This document shows positions 1 through 8,268 of a stretch of DNA of 64,000 nt, piece by piece. Both the position numbers and the translations under genes were made by a program. The DNA is from Devosia nanyangense (GTDB lineage Bacteria > Pseudomonadota > Alphaproteobacteria > Rhizobiales > Devosiaceae). The number at the start of each line of letters is the position of its first letter. Positions within the stretch are counted from its first letter, which is position 1. Location of the stretch: assembly GCA_016213505.1 (NCBI GenBank), contig JACRAF010000029.1:1-64000 (forward strand), given 5' to 3'. Below the pieces are notes generated by a model. It had not been told where the DNA came from, did not search any database, and saw only the letters and a list, made by a program, of their open reading frames with translations.

Positions 1-225
1 AATTTCAATCCGTTCTCCGGCCCGGCGCTGCTGATCTTCGGCTTCGAAGCGATCATCATCGGCGGACTGGGAAATCTCTGGGGCACGCTTGCCGGCGGCA
101 TTCTGCTCGGTGTCGCCCAGGCGATCGGTGGACAGATCAATGTCGGGTTGCCGTTCACCGCTGGGCACATCGTGTTCTTCATCGTGCTGGTGCTGCGGCC
201 CCAGGGGCTGTTTGGGAAGGCTTGA
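1..225 (+). CDS. Branched-chain amino acid-type ABC transporter permease (LivH-like), C-terminal fragment
   Basis: Only the last 74 residues are present; the gene begins before the window. The translation shows a hydrophobic LivH-type C-terminus with the FEAIIIGGLGN.WGTLAGG stretch, which marks the last cytoplasmic loop and membrane helix of this permease family, followed by the usual LRPQGLFG ending. It would form half of the membrane channel of a HAAT-family importer. The next gene, a LivM-like permease, starts 3 bp downstream, so the two are co-transcribed. The substrate cannot be read from this fragment; the catabolic genes that follow suggest an organic acid or amide rather than leucine. 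Confidence 0.9.
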   Translation, partial: NFNPFSGPALLIFGFEAIIIGGLGNLWGTLAGGILLGVAQAIGGQINVGLPFTAGHIVFFIVLVLRPQGLFGKA

Positions 226-228
226 ACA

Positions 229-1308
229 ATGGCAATGAGTTCGCCCTCCGATCTGAAGATTCGCGTGGTGCACACCAACGCGATGACGCGCCTGGCCCTG
301 GTGTCGTGGGCGCTGCTGGTCGTGGTGCTGGCGGCGGCGCCCTATTGGGGCGACCGGCAGACGATGCGGCTTCTGACCGAGGTCTTTTCCTATATCGCGC
401 TGGCGAGCCTGTGGAACCTGCTGGCCGGATTCGCCGGCGTGGTGTCCATCGGCCAGCAGGCCTTTGTCGGGCTCGGCGGCTACACGCTCTACATTATCGC
501 GCTCTGGCTGGGCGTGAACCCCCTGATCGGCCTGCCTGTGGCCGGGCTCATCGGCGGGCTGGTTGCGGCGCCGGTGCTGCTGCTGCTGCTGCGGCTGCGC
601 GGCGCCTACTTCACCATCGGTACGTGGGTTGTCGCCGAAGTTCTCGCCCAGGTCTTCCAGCAGCTCCCGATCGTCGGCGGCGGCTCCGGCCTCAGCCTGC
701 CGGCCGCGCTGGTGAAATCGATCGCGTCCAGCCGCGATGGGCGCGAGTTCCTGATCTACTGGATCTTCCTGGCGCTCGCCGTCTTCGTGATCGGCGCGAT
801 CGTCGTGCTCCTGCGCTCGCGCTACGGTCTGGCGCTGACCGCCATCCGCGACAACGAGACCGCGGCCCAGTCGAACGGAATCGACGTCAACCGCACGCGT
901 ATGGTCGTCTTCGTGGTTGCCGGCATCGCCACCGCCATGGTCGGCGCCATGATCTTCCTGCAGAAGCTCAACATCACGCCGTTCTCGGCCTTCAACATGG
1001 GCAACTGGACGGTCAACGTCATCTTCATCACGGTGATCGGCGGCATCGGGCGGGTCGAGGGGCCGCTGGTCGGAACGGTGATCTATTTCCTCTTGCGTGA
1101 GTATCTGTCGGACCTCGCCAGCACCTACCTGATCATCCTTGGGCTGGTCGCCATCCTCATCATGCTGCGGGCGCGCAGCGGCCTCTGGGGCTATTTCGCG
1201 GATCGCTTCGGCTGGCAACTGTTCCCGCTCAGCCGACGTCTGCAATATCTCGATCCGGTCGGGCCGGCGGCGGTTGGCGCAGCAGCGGCGCGGCCCGCCG
1301 GAGACTGA
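229..1308 (+). CDS. Branched-chain amino acid-type ABC transporter permease (LivM-like)
   Basis: A 359-residue polytopic inner-membrane protein of the LivM family. It has about eight to ten hydrophobic segments, the N-terminal LAGFAGVVSIGQQAFVGLGGY motif region and the conserved IRDNETAAQSNGID loop that contacts the ATPase. It pairs with the LivH-like permease just upstream to form the channel of a HAAT-type importer. The ATG lies 3 bp after the previous stop. The C-terminal 40 residues beyond the last helix are hydrophilic and unremarkable. The matching ATPase and binding-protein genes must lie left of the window, because the next gene is an enzyme. The ligand is unknown. Confidence 0.93.
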   Translation: MAMSSPSDLKIRVVHTNAMTRLALVSWALLVVVLAAAPYWGDRQTMRLLTEVFSYIALASLWNLLAGFAGVVSIGQQAFVGLGGYTLYIIALWLGVNPLIGLPVAGLIGGLVAAPVLLLLLRLRGAYFTIGTWVVAEVLAQVFQQLPIVGGGSGLSLPAALVKSIASSRDGREFLIYWIFLALAVFVIGAIVVLLRSRYGLALTAIRDNETAAQSNGIDVNRTRMVVFVVAGIATAMVGAMIFLQKLNITPFSAFNMGNWTVNVIFITVIGGIGRVEGPLVGTVIYFLLREYLSDLASTYLIILGLVAILIMLRARSGLWGYFADRFGWQLFPLSRRLQYLDPVGPAAVGAAAARPAGD

Positions 1309-1309
1309 G

Positions 1310-2506
1310 GTGATTGCCGAGGCCGACCGGATTGCGACGCGAATCTCGCGCGTCGAGCTCGAACGCCGCTGGAGCGCCGTCCGCGCCGCCATGGCGGAGC
1401 GCAGCATCGATGCCCTCGTCATGCAGTCGACCAACGACTGGCTCGGCGGAGCAGTCAAGTGGTTCACCGACCGGCCGGCCAACAACGGCTACCCTGTCAC
1501 GGTCGTCTTCCCGCTGGCCGCCCCCATGGTGGTGGTCGAGATGGGGCCGTTCGACGGCCGCACCCAGCTCGACGGATTCGACCCCGGGCGACCCGGTGTC
1601 GGCGACGTGCGCGCCGCACCGTCCTTCACCTCGATTGACTACACCTCGTCCTACGACAGCAAGATCGTCGCCGAGACACTGCGCCGGCATCGGTTCAAGA
1701 CCGTCGGCCTGATCGGCGGAAACTACCTCCCGCATGGCCTTGTCCAGGCCGTGGAGGGCGCGGTTGTCTCGCCCCGTCACGTCGTCGACGCAACGGCTTT
1801 GGTCGATGAGATCAAGGCGAACAAGAGCGTCGAGGAAGTCGCGCTGATCCGCCAGACGGCGGCATTGCAGGACATCGTCTTCGCCGAAATCCTGAGGACG
1901 ATCCGACCTGGCATGCGTGATACCGACGTGGCGGCCGCCGCCTGGCGCCACTGCCAGTCGCTGGGCAGCGAGCAGGGGATCATCCTCGGCGCCTCGGCCC
2001 CGGTGGGTGAACGCTCGCCGTTTCTGGGACGCCATTTTCAGGGACGCACCCTGGCGCAGGGCGACCATTTGTCGATCCTGATCGAGGTCAACGGCCCAGG
2101 CGGCTTCTACACCGAACTCGGCCGCACCATCGTTCTCGGCCGCGCCTCGGGCGAATTGCTCGACGGCTTCGCTGCGGTGCAGGAGGCGCAGAACGCCACG
2201 TTGCGGCATATGCGGCCCGGCGTTGCCTGCGGCGCCATCGCGGCGGCACACGATTCGTTCATGCAGAGCCTCGGGCTGCCCGTCGAGCGCCGGCTCTATG
2301 CGCACGGCCAGGGCTACGACATGGTCGAGCGGCCGCTCATCCGCGAGGACGAGACGATGCGCCTCAGGGCCGGCCTCTGCCTCGCCGTGCACCCCGGCTA
2401 TGAGACCAGTTCGCAGTTCTCGGTGATCTGCGACAACTACATGATCGGCCCCGATGGGCCGGGCGAATGCCTCCACCGCACCGAAAAGAAGGTCTTCGAG
2501 GTTTAG
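1310..2506 (+). CDS. M24-family (creatinase/aminopeptidase P-like) hydrolase with altered metal-site residues
   Basis: A 398-residue protein with the two-part creatinase/prolidase architecture: an N-terminal domain (about 1-165) and a C-terminal pita-bread domain (about 175-395). I chose the GTG at 1310 because it sits 1 bp after the livM-like stop and gives a family-sized protein. In true M24 metalloproteases five residues (D, D, H, E, E) bind two metals. Here the aligned positions are Glu259, Glu269, His332, His361 and Asp375, so most ligands are changed. Creatinase, a metal-free member that cleaves a C-N bond, likewise has Glu in a TALERT-type motif where Glu269 lies. A C-N hydrolase or other non-peptidase role is more likely than aminopeptidase. 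It is coupled to the transporter genes, so its substrate may be the imported compound. Confidence 0.8.
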   Translation: MIAEADRIATRISRVELERRWSAVRAAMAERSIDALVMQSTNDWLGGAVKWFTDRPANNGYPVTVVFPLAAPMVVVEMGPFDGRTQLDGFDPGRPGVGDVRAAPSFTSIDYTSSYDSKIVAETLRRHRFKTVGLIGGNYLPHGLVQAVEGAVVSPRHVVDATALVDEIKANKSVEEVALIRQTAALQDIVFAEILRTIRPGMRDTDVAAAAWRHCQSLGSEQGIILGASAPVGERSPFLGRHFQGRTLAQGDHLSILIEVNGPGGFYTELGRTIVLGRASGELLDGFAAVQEAQNATLRHMRPGVACGAIAAAHDSFMQSLGLPVERRLYAHGQGYDMVERPLIREDETMRLRAGLCLAVHPGYETSSQFSVICDNYMIGPDGPGECLHRTEKKVFEV

Positions 2507-2536
2507 CCACCGAGCTTTGCCAAGCGGCCAACAACC

Positions 2537-2555
2537 CCATAATCTGCGCGTATGG
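2537..2555. promoter_or_regulatory. Candidate LysR-type operator upstream of the LysR gene
   Basis: An inverted repeat CCATA-N9-TATGG lies 33 bp before the LysR start codon. The spacing resembles the interrupted dyads bound by LysR proteins for autoregulation. The arms are short, so it could be chance. Confidence 0.3.
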
Positions 2556-2588
2556 CGCGCGGTCAGCGTCACTTCCGGAGCGTCGAAC

Positions 2589-3476
2589 ATGCATTCGCGT
2601 CTGCTTCAGCAATTCCTCGCGGTTGCCGAAAAGCGCAACGTCACCGCCGCGGCCGAGGCGCTGCACATCAGCCAGCCGGCGCTGACCCGCAGCATTCGCC
2701 AGCTCGAGCACATCATCGGCGTCACCCTGTTCGAGCGGCTCCCGACCGGCGTCGCCCTGACGCGTCAGGGCGAAATCCTGGCGCGTCGCGCCAAGCTGAT
2801 GGACCTCGAATACCGTCACGCCCTCGCCGAGATCAGCGCCCTCGACCAGGGACTGGCGGGGGTGCTGCGCATCGGCGCCGGACCACTGTGGATCACCTCG
2901 CTTCTGCCGCCGGTGATCGCCGCCTTCTGCGCGCAATACCCCAAGGTGAAAACGCGGCTGACCAGCGGCGTCATCGATACGCTGGTGCCGGACCTCCTGA
3001 GCGGCGACATCGATATCTTCTGCAGCAATCTGGATTTCCCGGCGCAGTCCGAGATCGTCAAGGAGCCGCTGCTCGAGGTCCATCACACGGTCGTCGCGCG
3101 CCCGAACCACCCCCTTGCCCACGAAGGGGAGGTTACGGCCGAGCAGCTGTCGAAGTACCGCTGGCTCGTCCTCGCCGACGATACGGTCGGCATCAACCGG
3201 ATCAACGCGTACTTCGTCGCTCATAGCCTCGAGCCGCCGACGATCGCCGTCGAGACGGTGTCGGTGGGCATCATCAAGATCCTGCGCGAGGGCGATTTCC
3301 TGGCGCTGTTCCCCGAGCGCATGTTGCCCGATACGGCGCGCTTCGACCTCGTCCCCATCCCCCACGAAGGCACGTTCTGGGAATCGACCGCCGGCATCGC
3401 CTATCGCCGCACCAACCGGCCCATCCGGCCGGTCGAGAGTTTCAAGGCCATCCTCAAGGCCTCGCTCAGCGAATAG
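2589..3476 (+). CDS. LysR-family transcriptional regulator
   Basis: A 295-residue LysR-type regulator. Residues 1-60 form the winged helix-turn-helix, with the typical AAAEALHISQPALTRSIRQLE recognition region, and about 90-290 form the effector-binding domain of the periplasmic-binding-protein fold. The ATG at 2589 is chosen because the family N-terminus (LLQQFLAVAE) starts right there; upstream in-frame codons would add an unrelated extension. It is encoded on the same strand as, and 119 bp before, the cyclase-SDR-HAD-fahA operon, so that operon is its likely target. The inducer is unknown, presumably a substrate or intermediate of the island. Confidence 0.9.
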   Translation: MHSRLLQQFLAVAEKRNVTAAAEALHISQPALTRSIRQLEHIIGVTLFERLPTGVALTRQGEILARRAKLMDLEYRHALAEISALDQGLAGVLRIGAGPLWITSLLPPVIAAFCAQYPKVKTRLTSGVIDTLVPDLLSGDIDIFCSNLDFPAQSEIVKEPLLEVHHTVVARPNHPLAHEGEVTAEQLSKYRWLVLADDTVGINRINAYFVAHSLEPPTIAVETVSVGIIKILREGDFLALFPERMLPDTARFDLVPIPHEGTFWESTAGIAYRRTNRPIRPVESFKAILKASLSE

Positions 3477-3595
3477 CCGGGCCGGCTCCGCCGCCATGCC
3501 GAAAGGGTATTGCCGGCGTGCGGCTTTGAATTGGTGCGTTTCCGCCTGGGCTTGGATGATGCTCCCGTCGCGTCGTTGCGAGTGGAGAGCGTTCT

Positions 3596-4399
3596 ATGCC
3601 CGGTGTCGTCGAGCCTGAAACCGGGCTCGTATTCTACGAGCTCAGCCACGAATGGGGCCACGACGTCCCGATGCAGCCGGGCTTCGACGAAGTGCGCGTC
3701 TACCGCTCCAGCACGCACGCCAAGAACGGCGTCATGGCGCAGCGCATCCGCATGGTGATGCACAGTGGCACCCACGTGAACGCGCCGCGCCACATGATCC
3801 AAACCGGCATCGGCGTCGGCGAGATCGCGCTCGATCGCTTCTTTGGCTCGGGCGTGGTCGTCCGCATTCCCAAGCAGCGATGGGAACTGGTGACCGCGGC
3901 CGATCTCGAGGCGGCGACGCCGGCAATCGAGCCCGAGGACATCGTCGTCATCGACACCGGCTGGCACGCCAAATTCAGCGACAGCATCGAGTATTTCGGC
4001 CGCTCGCCGGGACTCTCCAAGGATGCAGCCGAGTGGCTGGTGAAGAAGGGCGTGAAGCTCGTTGCCGTCGATACCCCACAGGTCGATCACCCGCTCGCCA
4101 CGTCGCTTGGCCCCCATCGCAACGGCCCGCAGATGAAGCGCATCGCCAGGGAATACGAGGTCGCCACCGGGCGCAGCGCGCTCGGCGATTTCCCCGAATG
4201 GAACGCCGCCCACCGGGTGCTGCTGGCGGCCGGGATTCCGACCATCGAGAATGCCGGCGGCGACCTCAGCGAGGTCAGCGGCAAACGCTGCACCTTCCAT
4301 GCCATGCCGTGGAACTTCGAGGGCGGCGATGCCTGCGCCATTCGCTTCGTCGCCATCCTCGATCCCGCCGGATCGTTCCGGCTTGCGGCCGGCGCCTGA
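3596..4399 (+). CDS. Cyclase family protein (kynurenine formamidase/isatin hydrolase-like), first copy
   Basis: A 267-residue member of the Cyclase family (Pfam PF04199), whose known members hydrolyse amide or lactone bonds with a bound Zn or Mn ion. The metal motif, normally HxGTHxDxPxH, reads HSGTHVNAPRH at residues 56-66. Thus His56 and His60 are kept, but the third ligand Asp is Asn62. The distal His and Glu of the family are present in AHRVLL and TIENAGGD. A GGAGAG ribosome site lies about 6 bp before the ATG. The second cyclase follows after 9 bp, so the pair is co-translated and may act together or on related substrates. No other kynurenine-pathway gene is nearby, so formamidase activity is not assumed. 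Confidence 0.85.
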   Translation: MPGVVEPETGLVFYELSHEWGHDVPMQPGFDEVRVYRSSTHAKNGVMAQRIRMVMHSGTHVNAPRHMIQTGIGVGEIALDRFFGSGVVVRIPKQRWELVTAADLEAATPAIEPEDIVVIDTGWHAKFSDSIEYFGRSPGLSKDAAEWLVKKGVKLVAVDTPQVDHPLATSLGPHRNGPQMKRIAREYEVATGRSALGDFPEWNAAHRVLLAAGIPTIENAGGDLSEVSGKRCTFHAMPWNFEGGDACAIRFVAILDPAGSFRLAAGA

Positions 4400-4408
4400 G
4401 GACCCGCC

Positions 4409-5212
4409 ATGTCGTTCAAGAACAGCACTGCCGGTCTCAAATTCTACAATCTCAGCGCCCGCTGGGGTCACGGAATCCCGGAATGGCCCTCGGCCCCCGG
4501 CATCAACGTGACGACGCTGCAATACCATTCCAATCATGGCGTCTACACCACCGAGTTCGAAGGCATCATGCATCGCAGCACCCATATGGATGCGCCGATC
4601 CATGTTACCGAGAACACCCCGACCCTGGGCGGCTATGCGCTCTACCGGTTCTTCGGCACCGGGGTGGCGGTGTCGATCCCCAAGGGCAAGTGGGGCGTCA
4701 TCACCGCCGATGATCTGGAGAAGGCGTCGCCGGCGATCAAGAAGGGCGACATCGTGATGATCAACACCGGCACCCATCGCCGGCTCGCCGACACCGACGA
4801 CTACTATGCCTACTCCCCCGGCCTCTACAAAGAATCGGCGGAGTGGCTGGTCGACAAGCAGGTCAAGCTCGTGGGCGTCGACGTGCAGGCCCTCGATCAT
4901 CCGCTCGGCACCAAGCTCGTCGATCACGGACCTGGCCCGTCGCATCCGCATCTGATGGAAGAATATCGCCAGGAGACCGGGCGCGATGTGATGAAGGACT
5001 TTCCCTATTGGGAAATCGCCCACAAGACGCTGATGGTGAAGGGCGGCATCCCCGGCATCGAAAACATCAACGGCGACCTTGACGCCATCACCGGCAAGCG
5101 CTGCACCTTCATGGCGTTCCCCTGGCGCTGGCCTGAGGGCGAGGGCTGCGGCGTGCGAGTCGTCGCTGTCGTCGATCCCGACCAGACGTACCGGATCGAA
5201 ACCGGACAATAG
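4409..5212 (+). CDS. Cyclase family protein (kynurenine formamidase/isatin hydrolase-like), second copy
   Basis: A 267-residue Cyclase-family metal-dependent hydrolase, a diverged paralogue of the gene just upstream. Here the metal motif is HRSTHMDAPIH, with both His and the ligand Asp present but Gly replaced by Ser. The distal His (AHKTLM) and Glu (GIENINGD) are also kept, so an active metal site is expected. Known family members open small rings or cleave amides (kynurenine formamidase, isatin hydrolase, dienelactone hydrolase). In this operon it precedes an SDR and a 3-hydroxyacid-type dehydrogenase, so it may release an open-chain hydroxy acid for oxidation. The exact reaction is not known. 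Confidence 0.87.
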   Translation: MSFKNSTAGLKFYNLSARWGHGIPEWPSAPGINVTTLQYHSNHGVYTTEFEGIMHRSTHMDAPIHVTENTPTLGGYALYRFFGTGVAVSIPKGKWGVITADDLEKASPAIKKGDIVMINTGTHRRLADTDDYYAYSPGLYKESAEWLVDKQVKLVGVDVQALDHPLGTKLVDHGPGPSHPHLMEEYRQETGRDVMKDFPYWEIAHKTLMVKGGIPGIENINGDLDAITGKRCTFMAFPWRWPEGEGCGVRVVAVVDPDQTYRIETGQ

Positions 5213-5221
5213 GGGCAACAA

Positions 5222-6025
5222 GTGATTTCCGAACCATTGCGCAATCCGCTTTCACTGTTCGACGTCAAGGGCAAGGTTGCCCTCGTCACCGGCGCCTCGG
5301 GATCGCTCGGGCGGGCGATCTCGATCGCGCTCGGGGCGCAGGGCGCCAAGCTGGTGCTGGCGTCGGGTTCACAAAGTGAGCTCGACGCCGTGCTGGCCGA
5401 GGTCAAGGAAGTCGGCGGCGAAGCGATCGCCATCAATCGCCGCCCCGATACGCTCGAGGATGCCGAGGCCATGCTCAAGGCGGGGCTCGATGCGTTCGGC
5501 AGGGTCGACCAGCTCGTCGTCGCTTCGGGCACCAACAAGGCCGGGTTCATCCAGGATCAGAGCCTCGACGACTGGCAGAGCGTGATGGATGCCAATGTCC
5601 GCGGCGCATTGCTGATGGCCAAGGCGGTCGGCACCTACTGGATCAAGGAAGCCATCAAGGGCAAGGCGGTGCTGATCTCCTCGACCCGCGGCCGCCACGG
5701 CAATTTCTCCGGCTACACCGCCTACTGCGCCTCGAAGGGCGCGACCGACGCGCTCACCCGCGTCTTGGCGACCGAATGGGCCAAGTACGGCATCACCGTC
5801 AACGCGCTGGCGCCCACGACCTTCCGCTCCAAGATCACCGAGTGGATGTGGAAGGACGACGACGTCGGCAAGGCGACGCGCACGCGCACCCTGTCGCGCA
5901 TCCCGCTCGGCCGGCTCGGCGAGGCCGAGGACATGGTTGGAATGGCGCTTTATCTGCTGGCGCCGGCCTCCGATTTCTGCACCGGACAGGTCATGTATGT
6001 GGATGGCGGCTTCACGGCTGGATAG
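5222..6025 (+). CDS. SDR-family oxidoreductase (classical), paralogue of the one in the mirrored operon
   Basis: A 267-residue classical short-chain dehydrogenase. The nucleotide-binding TGASGSLG motif is near residues 22-30 after an LFDVKGKVALV start, the active-site YxxxK appears as YCASK near residue 165, and a catalytic Ser lies in the VLISSTRG strand. It begins with GTG, 9 bp after the cyclase stop, with an AGGGGC ribosome site. It resembles the SDR of the oppositely oriented operon at 14.6-15.4 kb over its whole length, including the NP.SLFDV N-terminus, the WITVNA.APT.FRS region and the GG.TAG ending. It probably oxidises or reduces an alcohol/ketone intermediate with NAD(P). Confidence 0.9.
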   Translation: MISEPLRNPLSLFDVKGKVALVTGASGSLGRAISIALGAQGAKLVLASGSQSELDAVLAEVKEVGGEAIAINRRPDTLEDAEAMLKAGLDAFGRVDQLVVASGTNKAGFIQDQSLDDWQSVMDANVRGALLMAKAVGTYWIKEAIKGKAVLISSTRGRHGNFSGYTAYCASKGATDALTRVLATEWAKYGITVNALAPTTFRSKITEWMWKDDDVGKATRTRTLSRIPLGRLGEAEDMVGMALYLLAPASDFCTGQVMYVDGGFTAG

Positions 6026-6028
6026 GCG

Positions 6029-6952
6029 ATGACCCAAACTCACATCGCCGTGGTCGGTGCCGGCCTGATGGGTCACGGCATCGCCTATCTGTTCGGCGCC
6101 GCCGGGCATCGCGTCCGCGTCCAGGATCCGTCGCCGGCCGCGCTCGAGCAATTGCCGCTGCGCCTCCGCGAGATTTGCGATCTGCTCGGCACGGACCGCG
6201 CGACGGCTGACCAGGTCGAGGGCTCATCCAGTCTCGCCGAGGCCGTCGCCGATGCCGATTTCGTCTTCGAGGCGGTTCCCGAAAAGCTCGAGCTCAAGCA
6301 GCAGCTCTTCGCGGAGTTGGAGCGGTTGGCGCCGGCTCGCGCGATCTTTTGCAGCAACACCTCGTCGATCCCGATCGCCAGCATCGGCGCGCGCCTTGCC
6401 GATCCGAGCCGGCTCGTCGGCGCGCATTTCTGGAACCCGCCGCATCTGGTGCGGCTGGTCGAAGTGGTGGTCAAGGATGAGGCGAACCGAGCGGCGGCCG
6501 AGCGCGTCGTCGAGCTGCTGCGCGCCGCCGGCCGGCATCCGGTGGTGCTCAACCGCGATATTCCCGGCTTCGTCGGCAACCGCCTCCAACACGCGCTGAA
6601 GCGCGAGGCCATCGCCCTCGTCGCCGCCGGCGTGTGTGACGCCGAGACGATCGACGACGTGGTGAAGCTCGGCTTCGGTGCGCGGCTGGCCGTGCTCGGG
6701 CCGCTGGAGCAGTCCGATCTCGTCGGCCTCGATCTGACCAAGGCCATCCACGACGTCCTGATCTCCGATCTCGATGTCACGCCGCACACGCATCCCTATC
6801 TCGATGCGCTGGTGGCCAAAGGCGAACTCGGCATGAAAACCGGCAAGGGGTTTCGGAGCTGGACGCCCGAGACGGCCGCCGCCGTCCGCGAGAGGCTCAG
6901 AACCTTCCTCGCAAAATCCGCTCGCGCCGACGGCAGCGAGAGCGGCCGGTGA
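6029..6952 (+). CDS. 3-hydroxyacyl-CoA dehydrogenase family protein (HAD; 3-hydroxy acid dehydrogenase-like), first copy
   Basis: A 307-residue NAD-dependent dehydrogenase of the 3-hydroxyacyl-CoA dehydrogenase family: Rossmann domain at 1-185 with GAGLMGHGIA, then the C-terminal helical dimerisation domain. The catalytic His lies in GAHFWNPPHLVRLVEV and the NTSS loop is intact. The WNPPxL context resembles family members acting on free 3-hydroxy acids, such as L-carnitine dehydrogenase and L-gulonate 3-dehydrogenase, more than the HFFNPxPVM of fatty-acid enzymes. It starts 3 bp after the SDR and overlaps fahA by 4 bp. I infer oxidation of a 3-hydroxy acid to a beta-keto acid. Confidence 0.87.
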   Translation: MTQTHIAVVGAGLMGHGIAYLFGAAGHRVRVQDPSPAALEQLPLRLREICDLLGTDRATADQVEGSSSLAEAVADADFVFEAVPEKLELKQQLFAELERLAPARAIFCSNTSSIPIASIGARLADPSRLVGAHFWNPPHLVRLVEVVVKDEANRAAAERVVELLRAAGRHPVVLNRDIPGFVGNRLQHALKREAIALVAAGVCDAETIDDVVKLGFGARLAVLGPLEQSDLVGLDLTKAIHDVLISDLDVTPHTHPYLDALVAKGELGMKTGKGFRSWTPETAAAVRERLRTFLAKSARADGSESGR

Positions 6953-8268
6953 GCGCGCGCGGCCTTGACGAGACGCACGATCCGGCCGCCAAGTCCTGGG
7001 TGGCCTCGGCCAACGATCCAGCCTCGCAATTCCCCATCCAGAACCTTCCCTTCGGTTCCTTTCGGCCGAAGGGTGAGACCGGCTGGCGGCTCTGCGTCGC
7101 CATCGGCGACCAAGTGCTCGATCTTCGCGCCCTCGCCGGAACCGGCCTGCTCGACGACCTGTCGGGCGATCTTCGGACGACGCTCGCCGCCGATCTGCTC
7201 AACCCCCTGCTGATGCGCCCGCCCGCCGATTGGACCGCGCTGCGCCGAGCTCTTTTCGCGGTGCTCTCGGACCCGACGCCCGATCCTCGCGCCGTTTCAG
7301 CGCTCGTGCCGCAATCCGTCATCGAGTTCAGGGTGCCGATGCACATTGGCGGCTACACCGATTTCTTTGCGTCGATCCATCACGCCCGGCGCACGGCCAA
7401 GCTGATGCGCGGCGTCGACGAGGTCGCGACCAACTACCGGCACCTGCCGGTCGGCTACAACGGCCGCGCCTCGTCGGTCGTTGTCTCCGGCACCCCCGTC
7501 CTGCGCCCAAATGGGCAGTTCGTCGTCGCCGGCAGTTTGCTGCCGCAGTTCGGCCCATCCCGGCGCCTCGATTTCGAACTCGAGATCGCCGCGATCGTCG
7601 GTGGGTCCAACGCCCTCGGCCGGCCGGTCCCCATCGCCTGTGCCGAGGATCGCATCTTCGGCCTCTGCTTGATGAACGATTGGTCGGCACGCGACATCCA
7701 GGGGTTCGAGTATCAGCCGCTCGGCCCGTTCCTGGGCAAGAGCTTCGCCACCACCATCTCGCCCTGGATCGTGACGTTGGACGCGCTGAAGCCGTTCCGC
7801 ACGCCGCTCGAATCGCACCCCAAGGGCGATCCCGTGCCCTTGCCGCATCTACGCGAACCCGACGGCGCAAAGAGCGGCTTCGCGCTCGATCTGACCGCCG
7901 GAATCGCAACCGCGGTGATGCGCGTGGCGCGCAAACCGCCGACCGTCGTCACCCGCACTCAGGCGAGATATCTCTACTGGTCGTTCGCGCAGATGGTCGC
8001 CCACCATACGAGCAACGGCTGCAACCTGCTTGCCGGTGACCTGATCGGCTCGGGGACCGTATCCGGTCCGGCCGAGACCGAGGCGGCGTCGCTGCTCGAA
8101 TTGTCCGCCAACGGCACTCGCGGCATCAGTCTCGGCGACGTCGAAAGCCGGACCTATCTCGAGGACGGCGACGAGGTCGTCCTCGATGGGCTAGCCGTGG
8201 CCGCCGGGCGCCGATCGATCGGTTTCGGGCTGTGCACCGGTGTCATCGTTCCGGCACCGTCTGCCTAG
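6949..8268 (+). CDS. fahA: Fumarylacetoacetase
   Basis: A 439-residue protein of full fumarylacetoacetase length, with the SH3-like N-terminal domain (SWVASANDPASQFPIQNLPFG at about 13-35) and the C-terminal FAH fold. The latter carries the metal-binding DFELEIAAIVG and the WSARDIQ region. The family hydrolyses the C-C bond of fumarylacetoacetate to fumarate and acetoacetate (EC 3.7.1.2). It starts with GTG inside the HAD stop (GTGA overlap) and ends 4 bp into the convergent alcohol dehydrogenase. No homogentisate dioxygenase or maleylacetoacetate isomerase is in the window, so it may act on another 2,4-dioxo acid here. Tyrosine catabolism cannot be excluded if those genes lie elsewhere. Confidence 0.9.
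   Translation: MSARGLDETHDPAAKSWVASANDPASQFPIQNLPFGSFRPKGETGWRLCVAIGDQVLDLRALAGTGLLDDLSGDLRTTLAADLLNPLLMRPPADWTALRRALFAVLSDPTPDPRAVSALVPQSVIEFRVPMHIGGYTDFFASIHHARRTAKLMRGVDEVATNYRHLPVGYNGRASSVVVSGTPVLRPNGQFVVAGSLLPQFGPSRRLDFELEIAAIVGGSNALGRPVPIACAEDRIFGLCLMNDWSARDIQGFEYQPLGPFLGKSFATTISPWIVTLDALKPFRTPLESHPKGDPVPLPHLREPDGAKSGFALDLTAGIATAVMRVARKPPTVVTRTQARYLYWSFAQMVAHHTSNGCNLLAGDLIGSGTVSGPAETEAASLLELSANGTRGISLGDVESRTYLEDGDEVVLDGLAVAAGRRSIGFGLCTGVIVPAPSA

Noticed and set aside
1139..1309. Longer N-terminus for the M24 protein
   Set aside because: It would overlap the LivM-like gene by 170 bp with a Cys/Arg-rich extension; the GTG at 1310 fits the family.
3596..5212. Kynurenine pathway (kynB) assignment for the cyclases
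   Set aside because: No tryptophan dioxygenase or kynureninase is nearby, three diverged copies exist and their metal motifs vary; only family-level naming is justified.
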